This document shows, in pieces, positions 34,702 to 48,808 of a DNA stretch of 64,000 bases (positions are counted from its first letter, which is position 1; each line of letters starts with the position of its first letter). The notes below the pieces were generated by a model that was not told the DNA's origin, made no database searches, and saw only the letters and a program-made list of their open reading frames with translations. The translations under genes were made by a program, and so were the position numbers. This stretch comes from Phytopythium helicoides (Eukaryota; Oomycota; Peronosporomycetes; Pythiales; Pythiaceae): the NCBI GenBank assembly GCA_024867545.1, contig JANFNE010000075.1, positions 62,001 to 126,000 of the forward strand, in the 5' to 3' direction.

Positions 34702-35342
34702 CTCGAAACAACCACTACCACACACAATTTTCAACATACTCGCATACAACACCACAAACAGATACACACACTTCCCAACAACAACAACAACACACACACA
34801 CACACAACACAACACATTCAATTACACACACGCGACGCATCAACACACGAAATCACACACCTCCATTCTTACCAGCAACCACAAAACACACCACCGACAT
34901 CACCACAAACGACCAACGACCAACGATGGACCATGCTGACAAACGACAAACCTTCAACAAAAACGCACCAGGGACACCAGGGACACGAAATATACACCAC
35001 ACAATACACAGCAGCGAAAAACACGCACACAAGAAAAGTACTCCCAAAACAAACGCGTGTGTGAAAGAAAAAGTACCGCACACGGAACAAGAAGAAGAAT
35101 ATGAATAAGAAACAAGAAGCAAGAAACAAGAAACAATAAACAAGAATATGAACAAGGAACAAGAATAAGAATAAGAACAAGAATATGAACAAGAATATGA
35201 ACAAGAAACAAGAAACAAGAAACAAGAAGAGAGGGGTAGAGATCAGACAAGTGGGTCCCGCACCGTGCAAACGGGTCGTAGGAAGAAGGAAGAGCGAGGG
35301 AATGGGAAGGGTGCAAAACAAAACAAAAAAAGGATGCAAAAA

Positions 35343-35414
35343 AGCGCGAGACCGGGTTCGAACCAGTGACCCTTCGAGCTGCAATCGAACGCTCTACCAC
35401 TGAGCTACTCGCGC
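35343..35414 (-). tRNA. tRNA-Cys(GCA), copy 16
   Basis: Identical to copy 2; 713 bp from copy 15. Confidence 0.97.
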
Positions 35415-36055
35415 CTCGAAACAACCACTACCACACACAATTTTCAACATACTCGCATACAACACCACAAACAGATACACACACTTCCCAACAACAACAA
35501 CAACACACACACACACACAAAACAACACATTCAATTACACACACGCGACGCATCAACACACGAAATCACACACCTCCATTCTTACCAGCAACCACAAAAC
35601 ACACCACCGACATCACCACAAACGACCAACGACCAACGATGGACCATGCTGACAAACGACAAACCTTCAACAAAAACGCACCAGGGACACCAGGGACACG
35701 AAATATACACCACACAATACACAGCAGCGAAAAACACGCACACAAGAAAAGTACTCCCAAAACAAACGCGTGTGTGAAAGAAAAAGTACCGCACACGGAA
35801 CAAGAAGAAGAATATGAATAAGAAACAAGAAGCAAGAAACAAGAAACAATAAACAAGAATATGAACAAGGAACAAGAATAAGAATAAGAACAAGAATATG
35901 AACAAGAATATGAACAAGAAAGAAGAAAGAAGAAACAAGAAGAGAGGGGTAGAGATCAGACAAGTGGGTCCCGCACCGTGCAAACGGGTCGTAGGAAGAA
36001 GGAAGAGCGAGGGAATGGGAAGGGTGCAAAACAAAACAAAAAAAGGATGCAAAAA

Positions 36056-36127
36056 AGCGCGAGACCGGGTTCGAACCAGTGACCCTTCGAGCTGCAATCG
36101 AACGCTCTACCACTGAGCTACTCGCGC
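36056..36127 (-). tRNA. tRNA-Cys(GCA), copy 17
   Basis: Identical to copy 2; 713 bp from copy 16. Confidence 0.97.
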
Positions 36128-36766
36128 CTCGAAACAACCACTACCACACACAATTTTCAACATACTCGCATACAACACCACAAACAGATACACACACTTC
36201 CCAACAACAACAACAACACACACACACACAAAACAACACATTCAATTACACACACGCGACGCATCAACACACGAAATCACACACCTCCATTCTTACCAGC
36301 AACCACAAAACACACCACCGACATCACCACAAACGACCAACGACCAACGATGGACCATGCTGACAAACGACAAACCTTCAACAAAAACGCACCAGGGACA
36401 CCAGGGACACGAAATATACACCACACAATACACAGCAGCGAAAAACACGCACACAAGAAAAGTACTCCCAAAACAAACGCGTGTGTGAAAGAAAAAGTAC
36501 CGCACACGGAACAAGAAGAAGAATATGAATAAGAAACAAGAAGCAAGAAGCAAGAAACAATAAACAAGAATATGAACAAGGAACAAGAATAAGAATAAGA
36601 ACAAGAATATGAACAAGAATATGAACAAGAAACAAGAAAGAAGAAACAAGAAGAGAGGGGTAGAGATCAGACAAGTGGGTCCCGCACCGTGCAAACGGGT
36701 CGTAGGAAGAAGGAAGAGCGAGGGAATGGGAAGGGTGCAAAACAAAACAAAAAAAGGATGCAAAAA

Positions 36767-36838
36767 AGCGCGAGACCGGGTTCGAACCAGTGACCCTTCG
36801 AGCTGCAATCGAACGCTCTACCACTGAGCTACTCGCGC
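36767..36838 (-). tRNA. tRNA-Cys(GCA), copy 18
   Basis: Identical to copy 2; 711 bp from copy 17. Confidence 0.97.
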
Positions 36839-37479
36839 CTCGAAACAACCACTACCACACACAATTTTCAACATACTCGCATACAACACCACAAACAGAT
36901 ACACACACTTCCCAACAACAACAACAACACACACACACACACAAAACAACACATTCAATTACACACACGCGACGCATCAACACACGAAATCACACACCTC
37001 CATTCTTACCAGCAACCACAAAACACACCACCGACATCACCACAAACGACCAACGACCAACGATGGACCATGCTGACAAACGACAAACCTTCAACAAAAA
37101 CGCACCAGGGACACCAGGGACACGAAATATACACCACACAATACACAGCAGCGAAAAACACGCACACAAGAAAAGTACTCCCAAAACAAACGCGTGTGTG
37201 AAAGAAAAAGTACCGCACACGGAACAAGAAGAAGAATATGAATAAGAAACAAGAAGCAAGAAACAAGAAACAATAAACAAGAATATGAACAAGGAACAAG
37301 AATAAGAATAAGAACAAGAATATGAACAAGAATATGAACAAGAAAGAAGAAAGAAGAAACAAGAAGAGAGGGGTAGAGATCAGACAAGTGGGTCCCGCAC
37401 CGTGCAAACGGGTCGTAGGAAGAAGGAAGAGCGAGGGAATGGGAAGGGTGCAAAACAAAACAAAAAAAGGATGCAAAAA

Positions 37480-37551
37480 AGCGCGAGACCGGGTTCGAAC
37501 CAGTGACCCTTCGAGCTGCAATCGAACGCTCTACCACTGAGCTACTCGCGC
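37480..37551 (-). tRNA. tRNA-Cys(GCA), copy 19
   Basis: Identical to copy 2; 713 bp from copy 18. Confidence 0.97.
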
Positions 37552-38190
37552 CTCGAAACAACCACTACCACACACAATTTTCAACATACTCGCATACAAC
37601 ACCACAAACAGATACACACACTTCCCAACAACAACAACAACACACACACACACAAAACAACACATTCAATTACACACACGCGACGCATCAACACACGAAA
37701 TCACACACCTCCATTCTTACCAGCAACCACAAAACACACCACCGACATCACCACAAACGACCAACGACCAACGATGGACCATGCTGACAAACGACAAACC
37801 TTCAACAAAAACGCACCAGGGACACCAGGGACACGAAATATACACCACACAATACACAGCAGCGAAAAACACGCACACAAGAAAAGTACTCCCAAAACAA
37901 ACGCGTGTGTGAAAGAAAAAGTACCGCACACGGAACAAGAAGAAGAATATGAATAAGAAACAAGAAGCAAGAAGCAAGAAACAATAAACAAGAATATGAA
38001 CAAGGAACAAGAATAAGAATAAGAACAAGAATATGAACAAGAATATGAACAAGAAAGAAGAAAGAAGAAACAAGAAGAGAGGGGTAGAGATCAGACAAGT
38101 GGGTCCCGCACCGTGCAAACGGGTCGTAGGAAGAAGGAAGAGCGAGGGAATGGGAAGGGTGCAAAACAAAACAAAAAAAGGATGCAAAAA

Positions 38191-38262
38191 AGCGCGAGAC
38201 CGGGTTCGAACCAGTGACCCTTCGAGCTGCAATCGAACGCTCTACCACTGAGCTACTCGCGC
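38191..38262 (-). tRNA. tRNA-Cys(GCA), copy 20
   Basis: Identical to copy 2; 711 bp from copy 19. The spacer on its right reverts to the CACACTTCC variant of the left end of the array. Confidence 0.97.
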
Positions 38263-38901
38263 CTCGAAACAACCACTACCACACACAATTTTCAACATAC
38301 TCGCATACAACACCACAAACAGATACACACACTTCCCAACAACAACAACAACACACACACACACAAAACAACACATTCAATTACACACACGCGACGCATC
38401 AACACACGAAATCACACACTTCCATTCTTACCAGCAACCACAAAACACACCACCGACATCACCACAAACGACCAACGACCAACGATGGACCATGCTGACA
38501 AACGACAAACCTTCAACAAAAACGCACCAGGGACACCAGGGACACGAAATATACACCACACAATACACAGCAGCGAAAAACACGCACACAAGAAAAGTAC
38601 TCCCAAAACAAACGCGTGTGTGAAAGAAAAAGTACCGCACACGGAACAAGAAGAAGAATATGAATAAGAAACAAGAAGCAAGAAGCAAGAAACAATAAAC
38701 AAGAATATGAACAAGGAACAAGAATAAGAATAAGAACAAGAATATGAACAAGAATATGAACAAGAAAGAAGAAAGAAGAAACAAGAAGAGAGGGGTAGAG
38801 ATCAGACAAGTGGGTCCCGCACCGTGCAAACGGGTCGTAGGAAGAAGGAAGAGCGAGGGAATGGGAAGGGTGCAAAACAAAACAAAAAAAGGATGCAAAA
38901 A

Positions 38902-38973
38902 AGCGCGAGACCGGGTTCGAACCAGTGACCCTTCGAGCTGCAATCGAACGCTCTACCACTGAGCTACTCGCGC
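38902..38973 (-). tRNA. tRNA-Cys(GCA), copy 21
   Basis: Identical to copy 2; 711 bp from copy 20. Confidence 0.97.
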
Positions 38974-39614
38974 CTCGAAACAACCACTACCACACACAAT
39001 TTTCAACATACTCGCATACAACACCACAAACAGATACACACACTTCCCAACAACAACAACAACACACACACACACACAAAACAACACATTCAATTACACA
39101 CACGCGACGCATCAACACACGAAATCACACACCTCCATTCTTACCAGCAACCACAAAACACACCACCGACATCACCACAAACGACCAACGACCAACGATG
39201 GACCATGCTGACAAACGACAAACCTTCAACAAAAACGCACCAGGGACACCAGGGACACGAAATATACACCACACAATACACAGCAGCGAAAAACACGCAC
39301 ACAAGAAAAGTACTCCCAAAACAAACGCGTGTGTGAAAGAAAAAGTACCGCACACGGAACAAGAAGAAGAATATGAATAAGAAACAAGAAGCAAGAAACA
39401 AGAAACAATAAACAAGAATATGAACAAGGAACAAGAATAAGAATAAGAACAAGAATATGAACAAGAATATGAACAAGAAAGAAGAAAGAAGAAACAAGAA
39501 GAGAGGGGTAGAGATCAGACAAGTGGGTCCCGCACCGTGCAAACGGGTCGTAGGAAGAAGGAAGAGCGAGGGAATGGGAAGGGTGCAAAACAAAACAAAA
39601 AAAGGATGCAAAAA

Positions 39615-39686
39615 AGCGCGAGACCGGGTTCGAACCAGTGACCCTTCGAGCTGCAATCGAACGCTCTACCACTGAGCTACTCGCGC
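39615..39686 (-). tRNA. tRNA-Cys(GCA), copy 22
   Basis: Identical to copy 2; 713 bp from copy 21. Confidence 0.97.
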
Positions 39687-40325
39687 CTCGAAACAACCAC
39701 TACCACACACAATTTTCAACATACTCGCATACAACACCACAAACAGATACACACACTTCCCAACAACAACAACAACACACACACACACAAAACAACACAT
39801 TCAATTACACACACGCGACGCATCAACACACGAAATCACACACCTCCATTCTTACCAGCAACCACAAAACACACCACCGACATCACCACAAACGACCAAC
39901 GACCAACGATGGACCATGCTGACAAACGACAAACCTTCAACAAAAACGCACCAGGGACACCAGGGACACGAAATATACACCACACAATACACAGCAGCGA
40001 AAAACACGCACACAAGAAAAGTACTCCCAAAACAAACGCGTGTGTGAAAGAAAAAGTACCGCACACGGAACAAGAAGAAGAATATGAATAAGAAACAAGA
40101 AGCAAGAAGCAAGAAACAATAAACAAGAATATGAACAAGGAACAAGAATAAGAATAAGAACAAGAATATGAACAAGAATATGAACAAGAAAGAAGAAAGA
40201 AGAAACAAGAAGAGAGGGGTAGAGATCAGACAAGTGGGTCCCGCACCGTGCAAACGGGTCGTAGGAAGAAGGAAGAGCGAGGGAATGGGAAGGGTGCAAA
40301 ACAAAACAAAAAAAGGATGCAAAAA

Positions 40326-40397
40326 AGCGCGAGACCGGGTTCGAACCAGTGACCCTTCGAGCTGCAATCGAACGCTCTACCACTGAGCTACTCGCGC
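40326..40397 (-). tRNA. tRNA-Cys(GCA), copy 23
   Basis: Identical to copy 2; 711 bp from copy 22. Confidence 0.97.
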
Positions 40398-40992
40398 CTC
40401 GAAACAACCACTACCACACACAATTTTCAACATACTCGCATACAACACCACAAACAGATACACACACTTCCCAACAACAACAACAACACACACACACACA
40501 CAAAACAACACATTCAATTACACACACGCGACGCATCAACACACGAAATCACACACCTCCATTCTTACCAGCAACCACAAAACACACCACCGACATCACC
40601 ACAAACGACCAACGACCAACGATGGACCATGCTGACAAACGACAAACCTTCAACAAAAACGCACCAGGGACACCAGGGACACGAAATATACACCACACAA
40701 TACACAGCAGCGAAAACACGCACACAAGAAAAGTACTCCCAAAACAAACGCGTGTGTGAAAGAAAAAGTACCGCACACGGAACAAGAAGAAGAATATGAA
40801 TAAGAAACAAGAAGCAAGAAACAAGAAACAATAAACAAGAATATGAACAAGGAACAAGAATAAGAATAAGAACAAGAATATGAACAAGAATATGAACAAG
40901 AAAGAAGAAAGAAGAAACAAGAAGAGAGGGGTAGAGATCAGACAAGTGGGTCCCGCACCGTGCAAACGGGTCGTAGGAAGAAGGAAGAGCGA

Positions 40993-41485
40993 GGCATAGC
41001 AAGGGTGGCAAAAAACGGATGCAAAAAGCGCGAGACCGGGTTCGAACCAGTGACCCTTCGAGCTGCAATCGAACGCTCTACCACTGAGCTACTCGCGCCT
41101 CGAAACAACCACAACCACACACAATTTTCAACATACTCGCATACAACACCACAACACACATTCACACACTTCCCACCAACAACAACACACACAGAAACGA
41201 CACAAACACACACGAAACTACATACATTTACACACATACACATCAACACGCAAACTCACACACACTTCCATCTTTCCCATCAACCACAAATCACACCACC
41301 GACATCACCACAAACAACGAACGACGGCCCGTACCGACAACCGACAATCCTTCAACAAAAACGCACCAGGGAGACGAAATATACACAACACAATCGACAG
41401 CGGCGAAAAACACGCACACAAGAAAAGTACTCCCGAAAAAACGCGTGTATGAAAGAAAAAGTACAACACACGGAACAAGAACAAG
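40993..41485 (-). repeat. Class-B segment embedded in the class-A array (around copy 24)
   Basis: Sequence switches from class A to class B after GAAGAGCGAG near 40992 and back near 41485. Within it the spacer differs at many sites and indels from neighbouring units, while the tRNA is unchanged. Confidence 0.85.
41027..41098 (-). tRNA. tRNA-Cys(GCA), copy 24, in class-B sequence
   Basis: tRNA identical to copy 2, but both flanks are class B and the terminator is T5. It is 701 bp from copy 23. Confidence 0.97.
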
Positions 41486-41730
41486 AATATGAATAAGAAA
41501 CAAGAAGCAAGAAACAAGAAACAATAAACAAGAATATGAACAAGGAACAAGAATAAGAATAAGAACAAGAATATGAACAAGAATATGAACAAGAAACAAG
41601 AAAGAAGAAACAAGAAGAGAGGGGTAGAGATCAGACAAGTGGGTCCCGCACCGTGCAAACGGGTCGTAGGAAGAAGGAAGAGCGAGGGAATGGGAAGGGT
41701 GCAAAACAAAACAAAAAAAGGATGCAAAAA

Positions 41731-41802
41731 AGCGCGAGACCGGGTTCGAACCAGTGACCCTTCGAGCTGCAATCGAACGCTCTACCACTGAGCTACTCGC
41801 GC
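41731..41802 (-). tRNA. tRNA-Cys(GCA), copy 25
   Basis: Identical to copy 2; 704 bp from copy 24. Its left flank has returned to class A. Confidence 0.97.
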
Positions 41803-42443
41803 CTCGAAACAACCACTACCACACACAATTTTCAACATACTCGCATACAACACCACAAACAGATACACACACTTCCCAACAACAACAACAACACACACAC
41901 ACACACAAAACAACACATTCAATTACACACACGCGACGCATCAACACACGAAATCACACACCTCCATTCTTACCAGCAACCACAAAACACACCACCGACA
42001 TCACCACAAACGACCAACGACCAACGATGGACCATGCTGACAAACGACAAACCTTCAACAAAAACGCACCAGGGACACCAGGGACACGAAATATACACCA
42101 CACAATACACAGCAGCGAAAAACACGCACACAAGAAAAGTACTCCCAAAACAAACGCGTGTGTGAAAGAAAAAGTACCGCACACGGAACAAGAAGAAGAA
42201 TATGAATAAGAAACAAGAAGCAAGAAACAAGAAACAATAAACAAGAATATGAACAAGGAACAAGAATAAGAATAAGAACAAGAATATGAACAAGAATATG
42301 AACAAGAAAGAAGAAAGAAGAAACAAGAAGAGAGGGGTAGAGATCAGACAAGTGGGTCCCGCACCGTGCAAACGGGTCGTAGGAAGAAGGAAGAGCGAGG
42401 GAATGGGAAGGGTGCAAAACAAAACAAAAAAAGGATGCAAAAA

Positions 42444-42515
42444 AGCGCGAGACCGGGTTCGAACCAGTGACCCTTCGAGCTGCAATCGAACGCTCTACCA
42501 CTGAGCTACTCGCGC
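42444..42515 (-). tRNA. tRNA-Cys(GCA), copy 26
   Basis: Identical to copy 2; 713 bp from copy 25. Confidence 0.97.
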
Positions 42516-43156
42516 CTCGAAACAACCACTACCACACACAATTTTCAACATACTCGCATACAACACCACAAACAGATACACACACTTCCCAACAACAACA
42601 ACAACACACACACACACACAAAACAACACATTCAATTACACACACGCGACGCATCAACACACGAAATCACACACCTCCATTCTTACCAGCAACCACAAAA
42701 CACACCACCGACATCACCACAAACGACCAACGACCAACGATGGACCATGCTGACAAACGACAAACCTTCAACAAAAACGCACCAGGGACACCAGGGACAC
42801 GAAATATACACCACACAATACACAGCAGCGAAAAACACGCACACAAGAAAAGTACTCCCAAAACAAACGCGTGTGTGAAAGAAAAAGTACCGCACACGGA
42901 ACAAGAAGAAGAATATGAATAAGAAACAAGAAGCAAGAAACAAGAAACAATAAACAAGAATATGAACAAGGAACAAGAATAAGAATAAGAACAAGAATAT
43001 GAACAAGAATATGAACAAGAAAGAAGAAAGAAGAAACAAGAAGAGAGGGGTAGAGATCAGACAAGTGGGTCCCGCACCGTGCAAACGGGTCGTAGGAAGA
43101 AGGAAGAGCGAGGGAATGGGAAGGGTGCAAAACAAAACAAAAAAAGGATGCAAAAA

Positions 43157-43228
43157 AGCGCGAGACCGGGTTCGAACCAGTGACCCTTCGAGCTGCAATC
43201 GAACGCTCTACCACTGAGCTACTCGCGC
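43157..43228 (-). tRNA. tRNA-Cys(GCA), copy 27
   Basis: Identical to copy 2; 713 bp from copy 26. Confidence 0.97.
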
Positions 43229-43867
43229 CTCGAAACAACCACTACCACACACAATTTTCAACATACTCGCATACAACACCACAAACAGATACACACACTT
43301 CCCAACAACAACAACAACACACACACACACAAAACAACACATTCAATTACACACACGCGACGCATCAACACACGAAATCACACACCTCCATTCTTACCAG
43401 CAACCACAAAACACACCACCGACATCACCACAAACGACCAACGACCAACGATGGACCATGCTGACAAACGACAAACCTTCAACAAAAACGCACCAGGGAC
43501 ACCAGGGACACGAAATATACACCACACAATACACAGCAGCGAAAAACACGCACACAAGAAAAGTACTCCCAAAACAAACGCGTGTGTGAAAGAAAAAGTA
43601 CCGCACACGGAACAAGAAGAAGAATATGAATAAGAAACAAGAAGCAAGAAACAAGAAACAATAAACAAGAATATGAACAAGGAACAAGAATAAGAATAAG
43701 AACAAGAATATGAACAAGAATATGAACAAGAAAGAAGAAAGAAGAAACAAGAAGAGAGGGGTAGAGATCAGACAAGTGGGTCCCGCACCGTGCAAACGGG
43801 TCGTAGGAAGAAGGAAGAGCGAGGGAATGGGAAGGGTGCAAAACAAAACAAAAAAAGGATGCAAAAA

Positions 43868-43939
43868 AGCGCGAGACCGGGTTCGAACCAGTGACCCTTC
43901 GAGCTGCAATCGAACGCTCTACCACTGAGCTACTCGCGC
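43868..43939 (-). tRNA. tRNA-Cys(GCA), copy 28
   Basis: Identical to copy 2; 711 bp from copy 27. Confidence 0.97.
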
Positions 43940-44561
43940 CTCGAAACAACCACTACCACACACAATTTTCAACATACTCGCATACAACACCACAAACAGA
44001 TACACACACTTCCCAACAACAACAACAACACACACACACACACAAAACAACACATTCAATTACACACACGCGACGCATCAACACACGAAATCACACACCT
44101 CCATTCTTACCAGCAACCACAAAACACACCACCGACATCACCACAAACGACCAACGACCAACGATGGACCATGCTGACAAACGACAAACCTTCAACAAAA
44201 ACGCACCAGGGACACCAGGGACACGAAATATACACCACACAATACACAGCAGCGAAAAACACGCACACAAGAAAAGTACTCCCAAAACAAACGCGTGTGT
44301 GAAAGAAAAAGTACCGCACACGGAACAAGAAGAAGAATATGAATAAGAAACAAGAAGCAAGAAGCAAGAAACAATAAACAAGAATATGAACAAGGAACAA
44401 GAATAAGAATAAGAACAAGAATATGAACAAGAATATGAACAAGAAACAAGAAAGAAGAAACAAGAAGAGAGGGGTAGAGATAATCAAGTGGACTCCGCAA
44501 CGTGCAAACAGCTAGTAGGAAGAGCGAGGCATAGCAAGGGTGGCAGAAAAGGGATGCAAAA

Positions 44562-44633
44562 AGCGCGAGACCGGGTTCGAACCAGTGACCCTTCGAGCTG
44601 CAATCGAACGCTCTACCACTGAGCTACTCGCGC
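44562..44633 (-). tRNA. tRNA-Cys(GCA), copy 29, in class-B sequence
   Basis: tRNA identical to copy 2 with class-B flanks and a T5 terminator; 694 bp from copy 28. Confidence 0.97.
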
Positions 44634-45189
44634 CTCGAAACAACCACAACCACACACAATTTTCAACATACTCGCATACAACACCACAACACACATTCAC
44701 ACACTTCCCACCAACAACAACACACACAGAAACGACACAAACACACACGAAACTACATACATTTACACACATACACATCAACACGCAAACTCACACACAC
44801 TTCCATCTTTCCCATCAACCACAAATCACACCACCGACATCACCACAAACAACGAACGACGGCCCGTACCGACAACCGACAATCCTTCAACAAAAACGCA
44901 CCAGGGAGACGAAATATACACAACACAATCGACAGCGGCGAAAAACACGCACACAAGAAAAGTACTCCCGAAAAAACGCGTGTATGAAAGAAAAAGTACA
45001 ACACACGGAACAAGAACAAGAACAAAAACAAGAATAAGAACAAAAACAAAAACAAGAATAAGAACAAAAACAAAAACAAGAATAAGAATAAGAACAGAGG
45101 GGTAGAGATAATCAAGTGGACTCCGCAACGTGCAAACAGCTAGTAGGAAGAGCGAGGCATAGCAAGGGTGGCAGAAAAGGGATGCAAAA

Positions 45190-45261
45190 AGCGCGAGACC
45201 GGGTTCGAACCAGTGACCCTTCGAGCTGCAATCGAACGCTCTACCACTGAGCTACTCGCGC
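45190..45261 (-). tRNA. tRNA-Cys(GCA), copy 30, in class-B sequence
   Basis: tRNA identical to copy 2. The interval from copy 29 (628 bp) is the only complete class-B unit and the shortest in the array. Confidence 0.97.
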
Positions 45262-45899
45262 CTCGAAACAACCACAACCACACACAATTTTCAACATACT
45301 CGCATACAACACCACAACACACATTCACACACTTCCCACCAACAACAACACACACAGAAACGACACAAACACACACAACACATTCAATTACACACACGCG
45401 ACGCATCAACACACGAAATCACACACCTCCATTCTTACCAGCAACCACAAAACACACCACCGACATCACCACAAACGACCAACGACCAACGATGGACCAT
45501 GCTGACAAACGACAAACCTTCAACAAAAACGCACCAGGGACACGAAATATACACCACACAATACACAGCAGCGAAAAACACGCACACAAGAAAAGTACTC
45601 CCAAAACAAACGCGTGTGTGAAAGAAAAAGTACCGCACACGGAACAAGAAGAAGAATATGAATAAGAAACTAGAAGCAAGAAGCAAGAAACAATAAACAA
45701 GAATATGAACAAGGAACAAGAATAAGAATAAGAACAAGAATATGAACAAGAATATGAACAAGAAACAAGAAAGAAGAAACAAGAAGAGAGGGGTAGAGAT
45801 CAGACAAGTGGGTCCCGCACCGTGCAAACGGGTCGTAGGAAGAAGGAAGAGCGAGGGAATGGGAAGGGTGCAAAACAAAACAAAAAAAGGATGCAAAAA

Positions 45900-45971
45900 A
45901 GCGCGAGACCGGGTTCGAACCAGTGACCCTTCGAGCTGCAATCGAACGCTCTACCACTGAGCTACTCGCGC
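45900..45971 (-). tRNA. tRNA-Cys(GCA), copy 31
   Basis: Identical to copy 2; 710 bp from copy 30. The intervening spacer switches from class B to class A near 45378. Confidence 0.97.
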
Positions 45972-46612
45972 CTCGAAACAACCACTACCACACACAATTT
46001 TCAACATACTCGCATACAACACCACAAACAGATACACACACTTCCCAACAACAACAACAACACACACACACACACAAAACAACACATTCAATTACACACA
46101 CGCGACGCATCAACACACGAAATCACACACCTCCATTCTTACCAGCAACCACAAAACACACCACCGACATCACCACAAACGACCAACGACCAACGATGGA
46201 CCATGCTGACAAACGACAAACCTTCAACAAAAACGCACCAGGGACACCAGGGACACGAAATATACACCACACAATACACAGCAGCGAAAAACACGCACAC
46301 AAGAAAAGTACTCCCAAAACAAACGCGTGTGTGAAAGAAAAAGTACCGCACACGGAACAAGAAGAAGAATATGAATAAGAAACAAGAAGCAAGAAACAAG
46401 AAACAATAAACAAGAATATGAACAAGGAACAAGAATAAGAATAAGAACAAGAATATGAACAAGAATATGAACAAGAAACAAGAAAGAAGAAACAAGAAGA
46501 GAGGGGTAGAGATCAGACAAGTGGGTCCCGCACCGTGCAAACGGGTCGTAGGAAGAAGGAAGAGCGAGGGAATGGGAAGGGTGCAAAACAAAACAAAAAA
46601 AGGATGCAAAAA

Positions 46613-46684
46613 AGCGCGAGACCGGGTTCGAACCAGTGACCCTTCGAGCTGCAATCGAACGCTCTACCACTGAGCTACTCGCGC
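46613..46684 (-). tRNA. tRNA-Cys(GCA), copy 32
   Basis: Identical to copy 2; 713 bp from copy 31. Confidence 0.97.
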
Positions 46685-47323
46685 CTCGAAACAACCACTA
46701 CCACACACAATTTTCAACATACTCGCATACAACACCACAAACAGATACACACACTTCCCAACAACAACAACAACAACACACACACACACAAAACAACACA
46801 TTCAATTACACACACACGCATCAACACACGAAATCACACACCTCCATTCTTACCAGCAACCACAAAACACACCACCGACATCACCACAAACGACCAACGA
46901 CCAACGATGGACCATGCTGACAAACGACAAACCTTCAACAAAAACGCACCAGGGACACCAGGGACACGAAATATACACCACACAATACACAGCAGCGAAA
47001 AACACGCACACAAGAAAAGTACTCCCAAAACAAACGCGTGTGTGAAAGAAAAAGTACCGCACACGGAACAAGAAGAAGAATATGAATAAGAAACAAGAAG
47101 CAAGAAGCAAGAAACAATAAACAAGAATATGAACAAGGAACAAGAATAAGAATAAGAACAAGAATATGAACAAGAATATGAACAAGAAACAAGAAAGAAG
47201 AAACAAGAAGAGAGGGGTAGAGATCAGACAAGTGGGTCCCGCACCGTGCAAACGGGTCGTAGGAAGAAGGAAGAGCGAGGGAATGGGAAGGGTGCAAAAC
47301 AAAACAAAAAAAGGATGCAAAAA

Positions 47324-47395
47324 AGCGCGAGACCGGGTTCGAACCAGTGACCCTTCGAGCTGCAATCGAACGCTCTACCACTGAGCTACTCGCGC
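47324..47395 (-). tRNA. tRNA-Cys(GCA), copy 33
   Basis: Identical to copy 2; 711 bp from copy 32. The spacer between them has an extra AAC and lacks CG in the ACACACGCGACGC segment. Confidence 0.97.
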
Positions 47396-48034
47396 CTCGA
47401 AACAACCACTACCACACACAATTTTCAACATACTCGCATACAACACCACAAACAGATACACACACTTCCCAACAACAACAACAACACACACACACACACA
47501 AAACAACACATTCAATTACACACACGCGACGCATCAACACACGAAATCACACACCTCCATTCTTACCAGCAACCACAAAACACACCACCGACATCACCAC
47601 AAACGACCAACGACCAACGATGGACCATGCTGACAAACGACAAACCTTCAACAAAAACGCACCAGGGACACCAGGGACACGAAATATACACCCCACAATA
47701 GACAGCAGCGAAAACACGCACACAAGAAAAGTACTCCCAAAACAAACGCGTGTGTGAAAGAAAAAGTACCGCACACGGAAAAGAAGAAGAATATGAATAA
47801 GAAACAAGAAGCAAGAAACAAGAAACAATAAACAAGAATATGAACAAGGAACAAGAATAAGAATAAGAACAAGAATATGAACAAGAATATGAACAAGAAA
47901 GAAGAAAGAAGAAACAAGAAGAGAGGGGTAGAGATCAGACAAGTGGGTCCCGCACCGTGCAAACGGGTCGTAGGAAGAAGGAAGAGCGAGGGAATGGGAA
48001 GGGTGCAAAACAAAACAAAAAAAGGATGCAAAAA

Positions 48035-48106
48035 AGCGCGAGACCGGGTTCGAACCAGTGACCCTTCGAGCTGCAATCGAACGCTCTACCACTGAGCTAC
48101 TCGCGC
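48035..48106 (-). tRNA. tRNA-Cys(GCA), copy 34
   Basis: Identical to copy 2; 711 bp from copy 33. The spacer between them has several private changes (CACCCCACAATAGAC). Confidence 0.97.
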
Positions 48107-48736
48107 CTCGAAACAACCACTACCACACACAATTTTCAACATACTCGCATACAACACCACAAACAGATACACACACTTCCCAACAACAACAACAACACAC
48201 ACACACACAAAACAACACATTCAATTACACACACGCGACGCATCAACACACGAAATCACACACCTCCATTCTTACCAGCAACCACAAAACACACCACCGA
48301 CATCACCACAAACGACCAACGACCAACGATGGACCATGCTGACAAACGACAAACCTTCAACAAAAACGCACCAGGGACACGAAATATACACCACACAATA
48401 CACAGCAGCGAAAAACACGCACACAAGAAAAGTACTCCCAAAACAAACGCGTGTGTGAAAGAAAAAGTACCGCACACGGAACAAGAAGAAGAATATGAAT
48501 AAGAAACAAGAAGCAAGAAGCAAGAAACAATAAACAAGAATATGAACAAGGAACAAGAATAAGAATAAGAACAAGAATATGAACAAGAATATGAACAAGA
48601 AACAAGAAAGAAGAAACAAGAAGAGAGGGGTAGAGATCAGACAAGTGGGTCCCGCACCGTGCAAACGGGTCGTAGGAAGAAGGAAGAGCGAGGGAATGGG
48701 AAGGGTGCAAAACAAAACAAAAAAAGGATGCAAAAA

Positions 48737-48808
48737 AGCGCGAGACCGGGTTCGAACCAGTGACCCTTCGAGCTGCAATCGAACGCTCTACCACTGAGCT
48801 ACTCGCGC
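48737..48808 (-). tRNA. tRNA-Cys(GCA), copy 35
   Basis: Identical to copy 2; 702 bp from copy 34 because one CACCAGGGA copy is missing. Confidence 0.97.

Larger units (their letters stand above)
44480..45378 (-). repeat. Class-B block spanning copies 29 and 30
   Basis: Starts in the segment before copy 29 (AATCAAGTGGACTCCGCAAC replaces the class-A sequence) and ends within the spacer right of copy 30. There CACACACAACACATTCAAT joins class-B to class-A sequence. It includes a purine tract of AAAAACAAGAATAAG repeats not seen elsewhere. Confidence 0.85.
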
